Positions 12,546-23,894 are shown, counted from the first letter of the stretch. The stretch is DNA of 64,000 bases from Trichobilharzia szidati (GCA_944472155.2 OX235271.1:84147256-84211255); one strand, 5' to 3'. Notes: generated by a model not told the origin, from the sequence alone. Numbers and translations: made by a program.

Positions 12546-12775
12546 TGAGTGCATCAGTGATTCAGTGGTAGAATGCTTGACAACCATGCACTTAATACCC
12601 GGTTCGATACCCTAGCGATGAACTCCTAAGCCTCGCGAACTTCACTAGCCGATAGTGAGCCCAGAATAGAGGGAATAAAAACATCGGCACTGAAACTTCG
12701 AAGCTTAAAGACCGAAGCCTCTGGGAACGCCAATGAATACAAAAGGAAAAAGTTAAATAGTGAGAACATGTCAGT
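12546..12775 (+). mobile_element. tRNA-Gly-like SINE
   Basis: Head GTGCATCAGTGATTCAGTGG, then TAGAATGCTTG and a B-box-like GGTTCGATACC resemble a tRNA-Gly gene. The body has AGCCGATAGTGAGCCCAGAA and ends ACTTCGAAGC...GAAGCCTCTGGGAACGCC before an A-rich tail. It is not a functional tRNA: acceptor and anticodon arms are broken. Confidence 0.75.
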
Positions 12776-12840
12776 ATTTTGGCCACTTTAAAAGAGTGAT
12801 TGAATTTATCTTGTGGTGAGAGCTGTCTGCAAGCCGAAAT

Positions 12841-13151
12841 TGTAGACAACAATTTACGTCAATGTTTACGTCCCGAATCGGGGTCATGAGAAAAAACAAT
12901 AATAAAGTTTAACCTTGAGGAACTCATCAACTAATCACAGTAGACTTAACGTGTGCAAATACGATTCGCAGATATATGACTTAACTTTCTAAGAAACGGT
13001 CACAAGCAGTACAGAATAACCTTCAGCAAGAAAACAACCAATCAGAAGACGTTGCTTCTCCGCTGACAGTAATGTACATAGAAATCTATAAATACCTCTT
13101 GATTTTCTCAATAAACGATCTGTTGCCTGGCCCTTGTCTTCTGTCGTTACA
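12841..13151 (+). repeat. Solo LTR (plus orientation)
   Basis: Begins TGTAGACAAC and ends CTGTCGTTACA. Contains TATAAATACCTCTTGATTTT near 13086 and CAATAAACG near 13110, consistent with a promoter and polyadenylation signal. Nearly the whole length is the reverse complement of 10038-10408, with a roughly 60-bp length difference. No primer-binding site or internal domain follows. Confidence 0.78.
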
Positions 13152-13672
13152 GTCTGAACATTATCATAGACCTAAATCAGTGACATAATCATTGTAGTAA
13201 AGTGGGAAAACTATCCAAGATTATTGTTAAGTTTACTAGATTTCTTTTTTTAGAAAATGATTGTAGTGAGATTTATATAATTGTTTACATGTACTTCCAC
13301 TAAATCTTTATCAATGAATGAAAAACATTCATATTACTTTCAGTACATTTCAGTTTCACATTCTCTCATTACAAAATAAAGAAAATAAATACCTATTTCA
13401 TTTTATTTCTATAGTTGTTTACGAGACTTTTAGTTCATTCTAATCTGACATTCAATAATGTTGTGAATACATGTATATCATAAGATATCAGATACTGTCA
13501 GAGTTTCATTGAAGGAAATTTTTTGATAATGGTCACCTAGAAAAAATTCATAAATGATGAAATATACCAAATTATCTAGAGTATAACTATGCATAATTAA
13601 ATACAAGGAACACCAATCAGTGATATATGATTTCTGAAACTAACAAACGAAGTTTAATTTATCATCAATATC
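13152..13672. other. No gene seen
   Basis: AT-rich intergenic-type sequence. No repeat or coding motif recognised. Confidence 0.4.
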
Positions 13673-14530
13673 ATTCTTTTGGGTTCCAAGCGGAACATTT
13701 AGCTACAGCAGCAGTACTGCAGTACTTGTTAATAGGCTCCATGACCGTTCATTAGCTCTCATTTTCACCTCTTACTGTCTCCACTATGTCATGCTCTCGT
13801 ACACACACCCAACTTATCATTTCCTATTCGATTTTCTCTCTAAAGTCTGGCGTGCAATGTCGCTGAAGTTCTTCTCAGTGTATATGCAATCCATCTCCAC
13901 TGACATTTGAATATTAGTTGGTTGATAGACTCTTATTTGGTTCGCTGCCAGAGTCTCTATTCGTTTATCCTTCCTGATGGGCCGTCTGATGTGCAGTACA
14001 GTGCGAAGGTAATAGCCTGTTGTAGATGATTTTGGTGACACGGGGGGAAGTCTCTGAAGCACATAAAAGTCCCTTCTTGACATTAGTGTTCAAAATCTGA
14101 TTCTTATTCCTTATTCTGAGTACAGCAGATTTCTATAGTGATTTCAGAGTAAGGAAAGTCTTTTTTTCTTTTCCGATCCTTCATCTAATACCCTCATCCG
14201 TGTCACCTGCAACTGAAACTGAACCATCTAGATAAATAAAAGAAATGACTTCCTCTAGATTCCTCCTGTAGACTGTAACTGATTGATGTTGTTGTTGACG
14301 GTTAGGTGTCTTCACCATCTGTCTTCTCTATGTTCACCTGAAGTCCTGTCTTAGCTACCTCTTCTGCCAACGTTTTGGTTTTAGCCTGTAGATCTTTGAG
14401 TTTGCTTGGCATTAGATATAAATTTTTCACGAAGTCCTGATCTTTCATTGTCTTCTTGTCACTGCAGCATATGCCCTTTTTCTTGCTCCCCACTGTCTAT
14501 CGCATGACACAGTGCACTATAATGAAGAAT
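13673..14530 (-). mobile_element. RTE-clade 3' fragment, minus strand
   Basis: The 3' end is at about 13675 (GGGTTCCAAGCGGAACATTT is the reverse of the family end block). Upstream on the minus strand come DIARQTLE (about 13860), a decayed middle, then GLQVNIEKT, LAEEVAKT, KLKDLQAKT and, at 14415-14440, DFVKNLYLMPSK. The last aligns with the catalytic DFADDLCLMSQ block, so FADD has become FVKN. The 5' side stops near GSKKKGI at 14490. Confidence 0.82.
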
Positions 14531-14975
14531 AATATTGGTGGCAGTAAACTACCTTGTGTAACTTTTTTCTTCCCTAATATTTTATTGTAGTGTTTATGCC
14601 ATGTGTAAATATATTCAGCCTCAGATATCCGTCTGTTCAGTTCCACTTTACAGTATGATTAAGAACCAGTGCATACAGTCCAGTGTTCCACTAATTTGAA
14701 TACTTTGATTTATATATTTCATTGAAAAATCATCCTACTATATTTGATCAGTTAAATTAATGTATCTAATTCAGGTTACAGGATCTTTAAGCTTGAATTG
14801 CTGTTGTTTAATTGAATCAGTCGGTTTAAATGTTAACCTAATCTTAATCTTATTTAGATATCTATTCAGTGTTTTCGGTGATTCATTCTTGCTTGGGAAC
14901 GCTTCGAAGATTTTATCGCTCTATTATCATCAAATGGCTTGTACACACAGCATTCGATTCTGTTGACTCAACCAA
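14531..14975. other. No gene seen
   Basis: AT-rich. The open frame at 14760-14966 has no family signature and no supporting context. Confidence 0.35.
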
Positions 14976-15200
14976 ATATGCGTCAGTGCATCAATGGTAG
15001 AATGCTTGTCAATCATGCACATGGTCCCGATTCGATCTCCTCACGACTCACTCATGGTCTACTTTACTAGCTTATAGTAAACCCAAAGAATAGAGAAAGT
15101 CGGGCGTGAGCCTAGAAACCTTACCTAGTAAAAACACCACCGCTACTGAAACTCCGACAGCTTGTAGTCGCATGTTCCATTTCAAAAGGTAGAAGTCAAA
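14976..15200 (+). mobile_element. tRNA-Gly-like SINE
   Basis: TCAGTGCATCAATGGTAGAA and TGCTTGTCAATCATGCACAT, then a B-box-like GATTCGATCTC, then the body CTTATAGTAAACCCAAAGAA and AAAAACACCACCGCTACTGA. The 3' block GCATGTTCCATTTCAAAAGG is a mutated version of the family end. Confidence 0.72.
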
Positions 15201-15393
15201 AAAAATCAAGCAGTGACACATCTTTCAACATATTTCGTCAATACTTGTCAAAATAACATATTCCTTCATAAAGATTTACACTTCATTCATCTATATAGAA
15301 GGCAAATGGTCAAATAAAAGTGCCTTACTTATCAAAAGTTCAACCATCCTGGGATAGAAAAGTTCTAAAATTAAGCAATCACTCTCAAGATAT

Positions 15394-16897
15394 TTTTTAA
15401 ATTGTACGTTGAAGTTTCTATAGTAGTTTGTTTGGTTTTCTGGGGTGAGGTCGCTAGCGTTACGGCCAACCCTCCTTCTTTACTCGGGCTTGGGACCAGC
15501 TAGAAAACTAGTGAGTTGGTAAACTAGGCGAGGTTGCGTCATCCTGGAGAGAATTAAAAATGCACTGGATGCCGAGCTCCACCGGCCTGGGACAAGCTGG
15601 ATTAAGGAAAGACAAATTATGTTCTGATCGAATTGCAACTCTACGCATCATCGTCGAATAAAGCATAGAATGGCAGTTAAGTCTCTACCTCAACTTCATC
15701 GACTTCGAAAAGGCCTTCGACAGTGCAGTGGTGACCGAGAGGTAATTTGGAAACTGCTTCAAACCTACGGCATGCAGTGTCCAAGTCTTCATCAACCTCA
15801 TTCAACAGCTATATGACAGTGCCACAAGTGAGGTGATCCGTAATGGGAAACTCTGTGAAGCCTTTGAAATGAATACATGAGTAAGACAAGGCTACCTGCC
15901 TGTTATCAGCATTGATACTCCTAATTGTAGTAGACTGGATTATGCGTGAGACTGTGCACTGGGAGTGAGAAGACAAGAATACGTTGGACTACTGATAAGA
16001 AGATACTAGAAGATCTGGATTTTGCACATGGATGATTCATGTCTAATGTCACAGAAATTTGAAGACATGAAGGCGAAAACCAACAAACTAGCAGAAGAGG
16101 CTGGCAGTGAAGACAGAACCTCAGGTGAACATTGAGAAGATGGAGATGATGGAGATAACCAATCAGCAGAGACAGCAACAACAACCAGCACTAATCACCA
16201 TCAATGGAAGGGATTTGAATGAAGTTATTTCCTTCATTTTTCTCACCAGGAAGCATGGTTTCAACCACAGGCGGATGGCACAAACGAAGATGTCACAGCC
16301 AGCCAGTCAGAATCGGAAATGTAAGATTTGCCGTCATCAACCTGAAATCAGTTTGGAAATCTTAAGCGCTCACCATAAGGCACAAGATTCGGATTTTCAA
16401 CACAAATGTTACTACAGTCAGTCCTTCTGTACGGGTCAGAAACTTGACTAGTGTATCACAAAGATCGCTTCTAAAAAGTTACAGACTTTTTTCAAAGGTT
16501 GCCCACTTCTTTGGCCCCATATTGAAGATCACGTGGCCAGCCGGTCAGAAAGAATTAGCAACAAGAAACTGTGCAGTGGAACAAACCAACCGAGAACCGA
16601 TTGCTCAACAAATATGCAGAAGAAAATGGAGATGGATTGGGCATATGTTGAAGAGGTCATCGAATGACATTGTGTTCCATGCAGGCCATCGCTCGAGTGG
16701 CATCCCAATGAGGAGAAACGAGTGGGCCGTCCTAGGGTGACATGGAGGAAATTGTGTGGTGAGGAGGAGATGACGGAATATGAGCAATGGTGTAGTCAGC
16801 TGAAGAGGATGGCATAAAATAGAAGAAAGTGGAGATTTGTTGTTGAAGCTCTGTGTTTCACTCGGAATCTAAAAGTGTAATAATAATAATAATAATA
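15394..16897 (+). mobile_element. RTE-clade retrotransposon, 5'-truncated, bounded by a 10-bp target duplication
   Basis: Flanked by TCAAGATATT at 15384-15393 and 16898-16907, the second copy directly after a (TAA)n tail. Translation in shifting frames gives VILERIKNALDAEL, AGLRKDKLCSDRIATLRIIV, LYLNFIDFEKAFDS (15700), FINLIQQLYDSAT (15790), VDWIMRET (15930), DLDFA plus DDSCLMSQ (16015-16050), VNIEKMEMMEI, then RRKWRWIGHMLKRS (16620) and VTWR. These are RTE RT motifs followed by the RTE C-terminal region. A 4-bp CATG insertion at 16027-16030 splits the catalytic FADD codons. Stops and frame changes are many. Confidence 0.88.
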
Positions 16898-16907
16898 TCA
16901 AGATATT

Positions 16908-17769
16908 AAATCCATACTAACTGAACTTAAAAGATTTACAGTGAAAAGAAACCGATAAACTGAAATATAATCTTCAAGGTAAATTTCTAAACATAGAAAG
17001 ATGAACTTACTCCAACTTTTTCTGCTTGTTGGGTGAATGCAGACATACATTCAATTAAACAGGTATAACATTCATTCTGAAAATTAAAATACAAACATAA
17101 AGTTAACACACTAAACTCAATTAAATCGTTTAGTACTCATACATTATATTTATCTTCTAGTTTATTTATCGCAGCTTATTGGCCTGTAATAAACCTAGAA
17201 AAGAAGCACGACTGAACCTCAGGTTACTGAAAGATCAAAGTTTAGAGCCCTATTTTCCACTGGAAAAGCAAAGAAATGAAGAAAAAAGATTTGTTGCCTT
17301 CATTGCTTGAGTTGCTTTTGAGAACAGGTTTCAAAATCAGTCTAGCAGTCTCATCTACATTATTATTTCACAGAAAGTAAGAAGCAACGAACTTTGGGAA
17401 TATGCGACCGTATTCACAATTTGCAAGTTAAACAATCTTAGTTACAAACAGAGATTATTCAGCTCGCAATATGTGGTGTAGCAAGCACTACTAGTTAATG
17501 TGAGCGATACCTAACTACTTATATCAGTCAATCAGTAGTATAAAGCATTATACGTTTGAGAATATTCAGTCTAATAAACAAAATTATTTTAACACTTAAG
17601 TAATGAAATTGTATTTAAGAGTTTTTTGAAGTCAAGTATGTAGAAATAATAATTATTGATATACGTAAATGTTTTCAACACTATGGTTTCAATTTAATTG
17701 ACTCCTTCATCACTAATTCATTCTAAGGAGACGCCTTAAAACTTCTATGCCTTTCAAAGTATTTCTTTT
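16908..17769. other. No gene; possible SINE 3' end at 17180-17275
   Basis: The only recognisable piece is AGAGCCCTATTTTCCACTGG at 17247-17266, the end block of the Gly-like SINE family, preceded by decayed body sequence. A short repeat at 17485-17545 (AGCACTACTAGTTAATGTGA...AGTCAATCAGTA) recurs at 58645-58705. Confidence 0.4.
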
Positions 17770-17990
17770 TTCAGGAGTTGGATTTTGGGATTTGATTGGA
17801 TGCAAGTTTCATTACGAGTTGACACCACGTAAAGAATCACTAGAAAACCAGCAGAGAGTACTGGACGGCTGTTTCGCTATCCCGAGCTAACATCAGTTAA
17901 CGAGTGACACTGAAGAGTCCCAAACAAGGACGAGAAAGCTGTACGGTACTCCCTGATTTTCCAAAGTAGTTTCCCTCAGTTTCTCACAAA
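17770..17990. mobile_element. Head-to-head pair of tRNA-Thr-like SINE fragments
   Basis: 17770-17890 is minus-oriented (GGATTTGATTGGATG..., AGAGTACTGGACGGCTGTTT), and 17895-17990 is plus-oriented (CTGAAGAGTCCCAAACAAGG, GGTACTCCCTGATTTTCC). The tRNA-like middle is missing. Both halves retain the hammerhead-like segment described for this family; at 17910-17916 the core heptamer CTGAAGA is intact. Confidence 0.65.
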
Positions 17991-19211
17991 CCTTACGAAG
18001 GAATTTGTAAGGCTTACTTAGTACTGTTTACTACATGTTCTTCATTCCAATGGCGTAAAGCTGACCTGTGTATCACAGAAGCTAACTGCATCCAGATATA
18101 AATGTATGCTTGAAGTAATAAGGCTAGATTCGACTCATGCTGTTAAGCATGAAATTTTATACTTCTAAAAGTATGATAGACTTTTTTTAGACGAATTTCA
18201 TCGCAAACTGAAAACAGTTAGAGAACTGTCAAGAAGTAGAAAGTACTGAGAAGCTATTTCTTCACCAGTTACGATTCCTCTAAACATCAAACTCAAGACA
18301 TTCATGGTGTGTGATGAGTTTTGAAGCTTCTTTAGATTGGCGGTATAATGTCTCTACTATTCAATACCACTAACTGTAATTTCTCGTCACTGACCAATAG
18401 ATTCAGACCCAATGAATATTTACTAGTTAACGTGCTTCGTTAGCAGCTTGAAGAACCTGGGTTCATTTTCTGGTGAAATGATTGGACGAATTTGACAAGG
18501 ATGTGAAACAATGATCAATTTTATACTTTTTTTAGTCATTTCGTTGATGCAGCTTTGTTTTTTATGCTATTTGTTTGTTGCTTGTTTATCGTTGAAGCTT
18601 TGGAAACACGTTTTTTTCATTATCCTTTGTATTCATTCAAAGATTACGCTTCTTTTCCCTTTCACATTAAAGTTGTTTTTCTTGAGCTGACTTTTGACCT
18701 TCAAATGATTATTCCTCTGGATTTACAACTTCCTCTTCATATTACCTTAGTTTCCACAGTTCAGATAGTGTAATGAAGATGACATATGGGGGTGCTTCTC
18801 AAGTCAGCTTTCGTGGTTGTCTGAATTCCTATTTTCGCTGAAACAAGCATCAGTGAATCTTTCTTAGGGAGTATATTGTGAATGTCACAAGTGTAACTAA
18901 TATTTCCTTTATAAATGTAGGCATTAATAAAGTAAGAAGCTAATCTTGATTTAAATGATTTAGTATAATAATAAAGTTATACTATTCCTGTTTATGACTA
19001 TTATAATTCCTTCAAAAACTTCATGCAATTCTTCCCATTAATAAACTTGAACAAAGCGGTAGATTACGTAACTAAAGAATATGCTTTATCTAATAGCCAA
19101 TAGAAAAGAAGGAAAAGAAAAGAACAAGAAAGGGTGAGTCATGTTTAGATGAGAGAGTAGAGTTTTCTAAACAAGAAAAAAGGTGACTCATACAAGTTGT
19201 ATATTTTGTTG
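17991..19211. other. No gene seen
   Basis: AT-rich. A hydrophobic 72-codon open frame at 18555-18773 has no recognised family or splice context, and I do not support it as a gene. Confidence 0.35.
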
Positions 19212-19574
19212 TCACCAGAGCAGTGCAAGATTCACCACTGTCTCTTTCTGCGTACATAGATTTGGTTTAAGTCGTCTGATAGCAATTGCTTCAGCAAAGC
19301 GTAGCAAGTTAGGTTTCTTTTGCTTGTTGATTATTTTGAATGACTTCAAGTTGTCTACATTATGACCAGTGTCTAATAGATGACGCGCAATTGCACTGTT
19401 TAATACTTGTGGACCTTTCAGTTTCAGGTTCTTTGGTATGTGTTCAGAAATGCGGACAATAACCCTTCTCTCTGTTCTTCCGATGTATGTGCTTTGGCAC
19501 GTACATGTAAATTGGTAGATACCTCTTGTGCAACGGACCTTATGAATTATTAAATTCAGTTTAGATTTTCCCAT
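19212..19574 (-). pseudogene. Penelope-like element GIY-YIG endonuclease
   Basis: A 120-codon open frame contains GIYQFTCTCQSTYIGRTERR (GIY...YIG with the cysteine-rich linker of PLE endonucleases), ISEHIPKNL, AIARHLLDTGH, LRFAEAIAIRRLKPNLCTQK and ends VNLALLW. The conserved Cys and His residues (CTC and EH...RH...GH) match the PLE zinc-finger-like pattern. This domain nicks target DNA for PLE retrotransposition. The RT that should precede it is absent: immediately upstream the sequence enters an inverted repeat (19564-19935). The closest relative in the window is 38830-39373. Confidence 0.85.
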
Positions 19575-19935
19575 CGATTGATTGAACCGAAGGCCTCGGT
19601 TTCACGTTGACATGTTGGTTCCGTATGTGAATGCTTCGAAGATGTCTGATCATGTAACTTGAAGTCAAGCACAAGAGGTGGCCTTTGTGGCGTTTGAAAC
19701 TATGAGCAATGAGTTTTAGTCCCTGTGGGAACACCCCCCTCACTGGTGAATGCAGGTGCATCCAGATGAAGCGTCCAAAATAGGACGAAATGTGCATCCT
19801 GAATTTCATTGTTAGTCACCATCAACCAATTGACTTCAGGTTACATGACCAGACATTGTCGACGCATCTGCACAAGCAGCCTACATGTCAACCTCAGACC
19901 GAGCCCTTTGGTCCAGTCAATCGACGAGAAAATCC
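19564..19935. repeat. Inverted repeat next to the PLE endonuclease
   Basis: Arms 19564-19667 and 19826-19935 are reverse complements at roughly three positions in four; shared blocks include GTTGACATGT, GATTGA...CC and TCATGTAACTTGAAGTCAA. The spacer of about 158 bp holds a Sm-alpha-like hammerhead. Translated inwards, both arms give the same peptide pattern (LTSxYMxRH...HVN...VQSIDxKI), so the arm was once coding. Confidence 0.75.
19760..19806 (+). ncRNA. Degenerate Sm-alpha-type hammerhead ribozyme
   Basis: ATCCAG (stem I, 5'), GTCC-AAAATA-GGAC (stem II with loop), CGAAA, ATGTGCAT (short palindromic stem III), triplet ATC, then CTGAAT (stem I, 3', one mismatch). The CUGAUGA core is damaged: the CTG before ATGA is missing. 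Flanking CTGTGGGAACACC also fits Sm-alpha repeats. Family knowledge: Sm-alpha satellites of schistosomes encode hammerheads. Probably inactive. Confidence 0.75.
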
Positions 19936-20564
19936 AAACTGAATTAAATAAAGAAAGAGTTTATTTTAAAAAAATATTTAGACCTCCGTTTTAAGGTTTT
20001 GGTAGCATTTGGGCAGATATTGAAATAGTAAACTAGACTTTTTATTCTTAGTATTGTGTTTCATTCACATAATCGAGCATTAGATGGAAAATAGATAAAC
20101 ACAAAAAATGAAATAAATAAAAATTTACTCTAAAATAGTTTTTTAAAAAGCCCCATTTACAAAGGTCAAAAAGCCTTTTTCTGCTTACTTCATTGGCTAA
20201 GTACACAAATAAACTATGATTGCACTTATTTGAACAATCACGTCGACATTCAATGAACACCTTCAGTTTCACTGAAAAAAGAAAATCAAAAAATCAAATG
20301 ACTGTTATTTCTAATTGTAAAAAAGGTTATTTACATTAAACGTATGTAATAGAGTGGGATAACTATTTCAAAATCATTTCTGTTGTTTGCTCCTATTTAA
20401 AATATAAACTGAATGGAGATAGTGACATACGGTTAGAAGTAGTTTAAATAGGTTTTTATGATGTCGTTTGAAGTGATGACATTGTACGATGATTACTTTA
20501 GCATTCACTGAATCCTGTCTATTAGGTTTCAGTGTGTGATTTACCATTAGTTCTTTCTTCTTCG
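19936..20564. other. No gene seen
   Basis: AT-rich. The minus open frame at 20048-20272 shows no family signature. Confidence 0.35.
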
Positions 20565-20797
20565 TTCATTTGCGTTCCGAATGGAAGATGGGGTTTCAGC
20601 CCCTAAGCTTCGAAAATTTGGTAGCTGTGATGCTCTTTTTAGAGTATGGGATTGCTAGCCTCACACTCGTCTTTCTCTGTCTGTACCGGCCTTACTGTCG
20701 GCTTGATGAGGTGTAGAAATGCATTAGCCGGTTATCGAACCAGGACCACATGCGTGGGTGGTGGGTAATCTACCAGTGAATCACCGATGCACCTTTG
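20565..20797 (-). mobile_element. tRNA-Gly-like SINE
   Basis: Minus orientation. Head near 20795 (GGTGCATCGGTGATTCACTG), B-box GGTTCGATAACC reversed near 20730, body CGACAGTAAGGCCGGTACAG, and 3' part GAAGCTTAGGGGCTGAAACC with CATCTTCCATTCGGAAC at the end. One of the best preserved heads in the window. Confidence 0.82.
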
Positions 20798-21479
20798 TGA
20801 GTGTGGTGAAGTCTTTCTAACAACAGATTGTTTTAAATAGCTAAAAGTAGTTTTTACATTATACTGAGAAATGTTTTCTTACTTTTGTCACTTATTTCAG
20901 ACAATATGCTATTAGTTGAGTTGAACATATATTAACTTTATTTTCAAATTTTAATGAATTAAAGAGGCAACGAATTATTTGCTTGTATTTATGAGTTATT
21001 TCTTTAAAAAAAGTTGGAAGACTTCCTTCAGGCTTAGGTTCTAACCACTTGTAAGTGATCTAATGGGTTTTCTTATAATTATAATAAGTTGGCGGTTTAC
21101 CCAGGTCTCAGTTCACTTAACTAATTTGATAAGTGCTCATGCATTTTAATATTAGGTGTAAAACTTGAGCATTGTGGATAGCGTGTAACTCCATATAAGT
21201 TTGTTTATTGTAAAGACCACATGGTGAAACGGTATTATTTACAAGATGATGTAGTTCGTAGCAGTATGCAGTAGAGTGAATTACCGGACCCTACTAACAA
21301 GAAGGCTCAGCTATAATACTACATGCAGTCGCAGACACAACCACACAAGATGATAGGACAAAGTGTTAACTGTCAACTTAGACTGTATATACAAATTTAC
21401 GTGTATCTCCGGGGGCAGTTACATTAGTAGAACAGAAAAAAGGGCATACCTCTGATTTCCTGAACATGTATCGAAAATT
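20798..21479. other. No gene seen
   Basis: AT-rich. 21158-21200 (AAAACTTGAGCATTGTGGAT...GTAACTCCATA) resembles the outer end of the PLE-associated repeat at 37.58 and 53.79 kb. Confidence 0.35.
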
Positions 21480-21575
21480 TTCAAGTATTGGTTTGTAGGG
21501 AATTTTATTTGATTGGATGGAGGATTTCATCATGAGCTGAAATCGGTTAGAGAACCATTGTATACGTATATGTAT
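21480..21575 (-). mobile_element. tRNA-Thr-like SINE end fragment
   Basis: TCAAGTATTGGTTTGTAGGG, GATTGGATGGAGGATTTCAT and ATGAGCTGAAATCGGTTAGA are the family end in minus orientation. The rest of the element is missing; a different repeat (21651-22262) follows. Confidence 0.72.
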
Positions 21576-21650
21576 CGAAAAGCCTACGTCTCAAGGGAAC
21601 AAACGCTTAAAACAGTGCCATTACTAGGCATCTCCTTGATACAGGTCATG

Positions 21651-22262
21651 AGGTGGAAATTGCGAAATCCTTTAAAATTGTGCATAGACAAAAAGCTCAG
21701 TTCTCCTCAAGTTTGCCTAAGCAATCTCTATCAAACGCCTGGAACCTGATTGATGTGTTCAGAAAGAAGCAGTTATCAGTCTTTCCTTGCCCATCCTGGT
21801 AACTGGATGTCTTTATTCCCTCTTTCATTTGATTACCTAATCTTTGGCTTAAACATCACACTCCTTTGATATAGTGTAGTTTTGCTTGTCTATTCTTTCT
21901 ATGATTTGAGTTGAACTGAGTACACTGTCACCCAATTTATTAGTTACTCGTCACCTTACACACCCCTCGTCTTTGTTACGTAACTCCTTTACCATTGTAT
22001 CCATACATATACTTTGCTTAGACTTGAACTCCCTGTGCAAAATCTCCACAAGCGTAATTTTCTGAGCTCTTCTCACTAAGTTCGGGACCTCCTTTCAACT
22101 GACATCATGTAAAATTTGCAATTATGTTAAAACATTTCTGTACATGAACTTAATAATAATAAAATAAATTTAGGCTGTAAGCAACTGATGAGAGGCTAAC
22201 GAAATAAATGATGGTACCATATTATTCTGCACAAACCACTGTTGTTCTTGCTTTGTTCAAAG
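21651..22262 (+). repeat. Unclassified 0.6-kb interspersed repeat, copy 1
   Basis: Collinear with 51445-52042 over its whole length: AGGTGGAAAT start, TTATCAGTCTTTCCTTGCCC, CACCCCTCGTCTTTGTTACG, GAGTTCGGGACCTCCT-like block, end CCACTGTTGTTCTTGCTTTG. No protein motif is seen. A TAATAATAATAAAATAAA stretch at 22150 is an internal expansion absent from copy 2. Confidence 0.8.
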
Positions 22263-22811
22263 TGATAGTCTTAGTATTTGATATAAAAACATCAAAAGAC
22301 AGAGAGACAAAATGATAACAGAAGCTTTGTTTATCGGAACACCTAAGAACACATGAGATAGGAATGACTCAACTCCTAGTCCGCATATCTGGAAGACTGT
22401 ATATCAGTGTGACAGAGTGAAAAGAAGAACTTGAACTATGAAAATGAAGTTGTGCAATTGTCAGTAAAAAATTATGTTCAGAATGTTACCCGGTAAATGC
22501 TACTTTTATGTTATGTGATCTGTACAATAAAAAAACAAGCATCGAAAGGTGCACACACTAATAATGTATTAAGGTTTTATTCATATGCGTTTCTATGTCA
22601 CAACAATTATTTCGAGTGACCTAATTTCAGTATGGAACTTTGTACAGAAGCGCAGAGGTTCAGGTTGCCACATTTCATATAATACACAGAGGTATAGAGA
22701 AAAGTTCAAAGGAATCCTAAATGAAAGAAAATGCAAAACAGAAAGAATAATTATATGTAGAAATATAAGAACTCAATGAATCTGTGAGATTACAAATAGT
22801 AAGCACGTGTG
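22263..22811. other. No gene seen
   Basis: AT-rich. The plus frame at 22585-22779 has no recognisable domain. Confidence 0.35.
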
Positions 22812-22985
22812 TGCTATTCAGAACAGTTTTGAGCCACATCACCCATTGCCCGAAGCCATTGATTTGTAGAGTCTGGAGGACTCCAACCATGTAGTTTGCA
22901 GCTATCTACGTGACTCAAACCAACATTCAAAGATTTCATCGACTGATTCCAGGTTTTGATTTTATCCACCCCTAACTGCTTGCAC
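22812..22985 (-). pseudogene. Non-LTR retrotransposon C-terminal fragment
   Basis: The minus strand reads SMKSLNVGLSHVDSCKLHGW then SPPDSTNQWLRAMGDVAQNC, the C-terminal tail (SMK.LT..LSHV...RLPGW.PRD....WL...GD.AQNR) of a schistosome non-LTR element distinct from the WIGH-type RTE copies. Sequence further up the minus strand (22986-23220) has open stretches I cannot assign. Confidence 0.65.
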
Positions 22986-23220
22986 AACTAATCCTATCTC
23001 AGTAAATATTGCTATTCGAGGAAGGGGGTAGGTGGGGTTGCGTAACACTTAGTATAGCCAGCATAGTCGTTGTAGCTTCATCAAATGACTTGCCCTCCTT
23101 AATTTGTATTCTTCACGTAACCTCAACAAACATACAATATGCAGCAATTATTTTATGGGAACCTGGGTGCTGTCTTCTGACCATTTTAGACAGAGTTTCC
23201 CATGACTGCTGAACACTGTT

Positions 23221-23894
23221 TTTTGTATATCATTGCTCTTAAACAAAAATCACTCAATTATAAACCATCTGCGGACCTTAGAAATCCTTAAGAAAAGGTA
23301 CTAACATTGGCAATGGAAACTTTGTTCAAAAAATTCATGTTTGAAGAGCGAAACTATTAACAAGACGCTGAAGTATTCTTTTATTGCGTGAGAAATTTAT
23401 GAAATACACACAAACGATACTAAAAATAATGCGAACTGGAGGGATCCAACTGTTTAAGCTCACTATGGTTAACTTAATACAATCTGGATTTTTGAACCAG
23501 GATGTGGGGTGCACTTCGCCTTATCAGCTAGTTCATCAGTGGGAGTATAAAGGTTCAAATTGCGGAAGGCTAGCTGACATAACTGCTGTAAAACACTCTT
23601 GAAATCAACAAAATTATTCTCATTTTTAATTGCAAACTTTTTCAAACTGATGACATAGTATTATAGGATCATGGATTAAAGGATAAAAAGCAAATTTAGA
23701 GAGATCTAAAAAAACTAGCAACCTGAAAAAATTGGTCAAAGATATACAAGGCAGTTTTCATGCATTCAAATAACTTCAACTAAGTTGATAAACAGTGTTA
23801 AAGAATATGAATCAGTTGTGTCAGTGAGTAATTTATAATTCGAAGATTTTGCATGTTTATTGAGACTGATAAGTATTAAAATAATCATAAGAAA
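23221..23894. other. No gene seen
   Basis: AT-rich without recognised repeats or coding motifs. Confidence 0.35.

Noticed and set aside
12547..12610. Possible functional tRNA-Gly gene
   Set aside because: A- and B-box-like words are present, but the acceptor and anticodon arms do not pair, and the same head is followed by a shared SINE body in at least ten loci.
18555..18773. 72-codon hydrophobic open frame as a small membrane protein
   Set aside because: Hydrophobicity reflects the T-rich sequence; no start context, homology, splice sites or neighbouring exons support it.
19809..19994. Plus open frame as an independent gene
   Set aside because: Its readable part is the inverted arm of the 19.56-19.94-kb repeat; the same peptide is read from the opposite arm.
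23009..23212. Open frame with GWRWGCV start
   Set aside because: It is antisense to a stretch linked to a non-LTR tail; no recognised domain.
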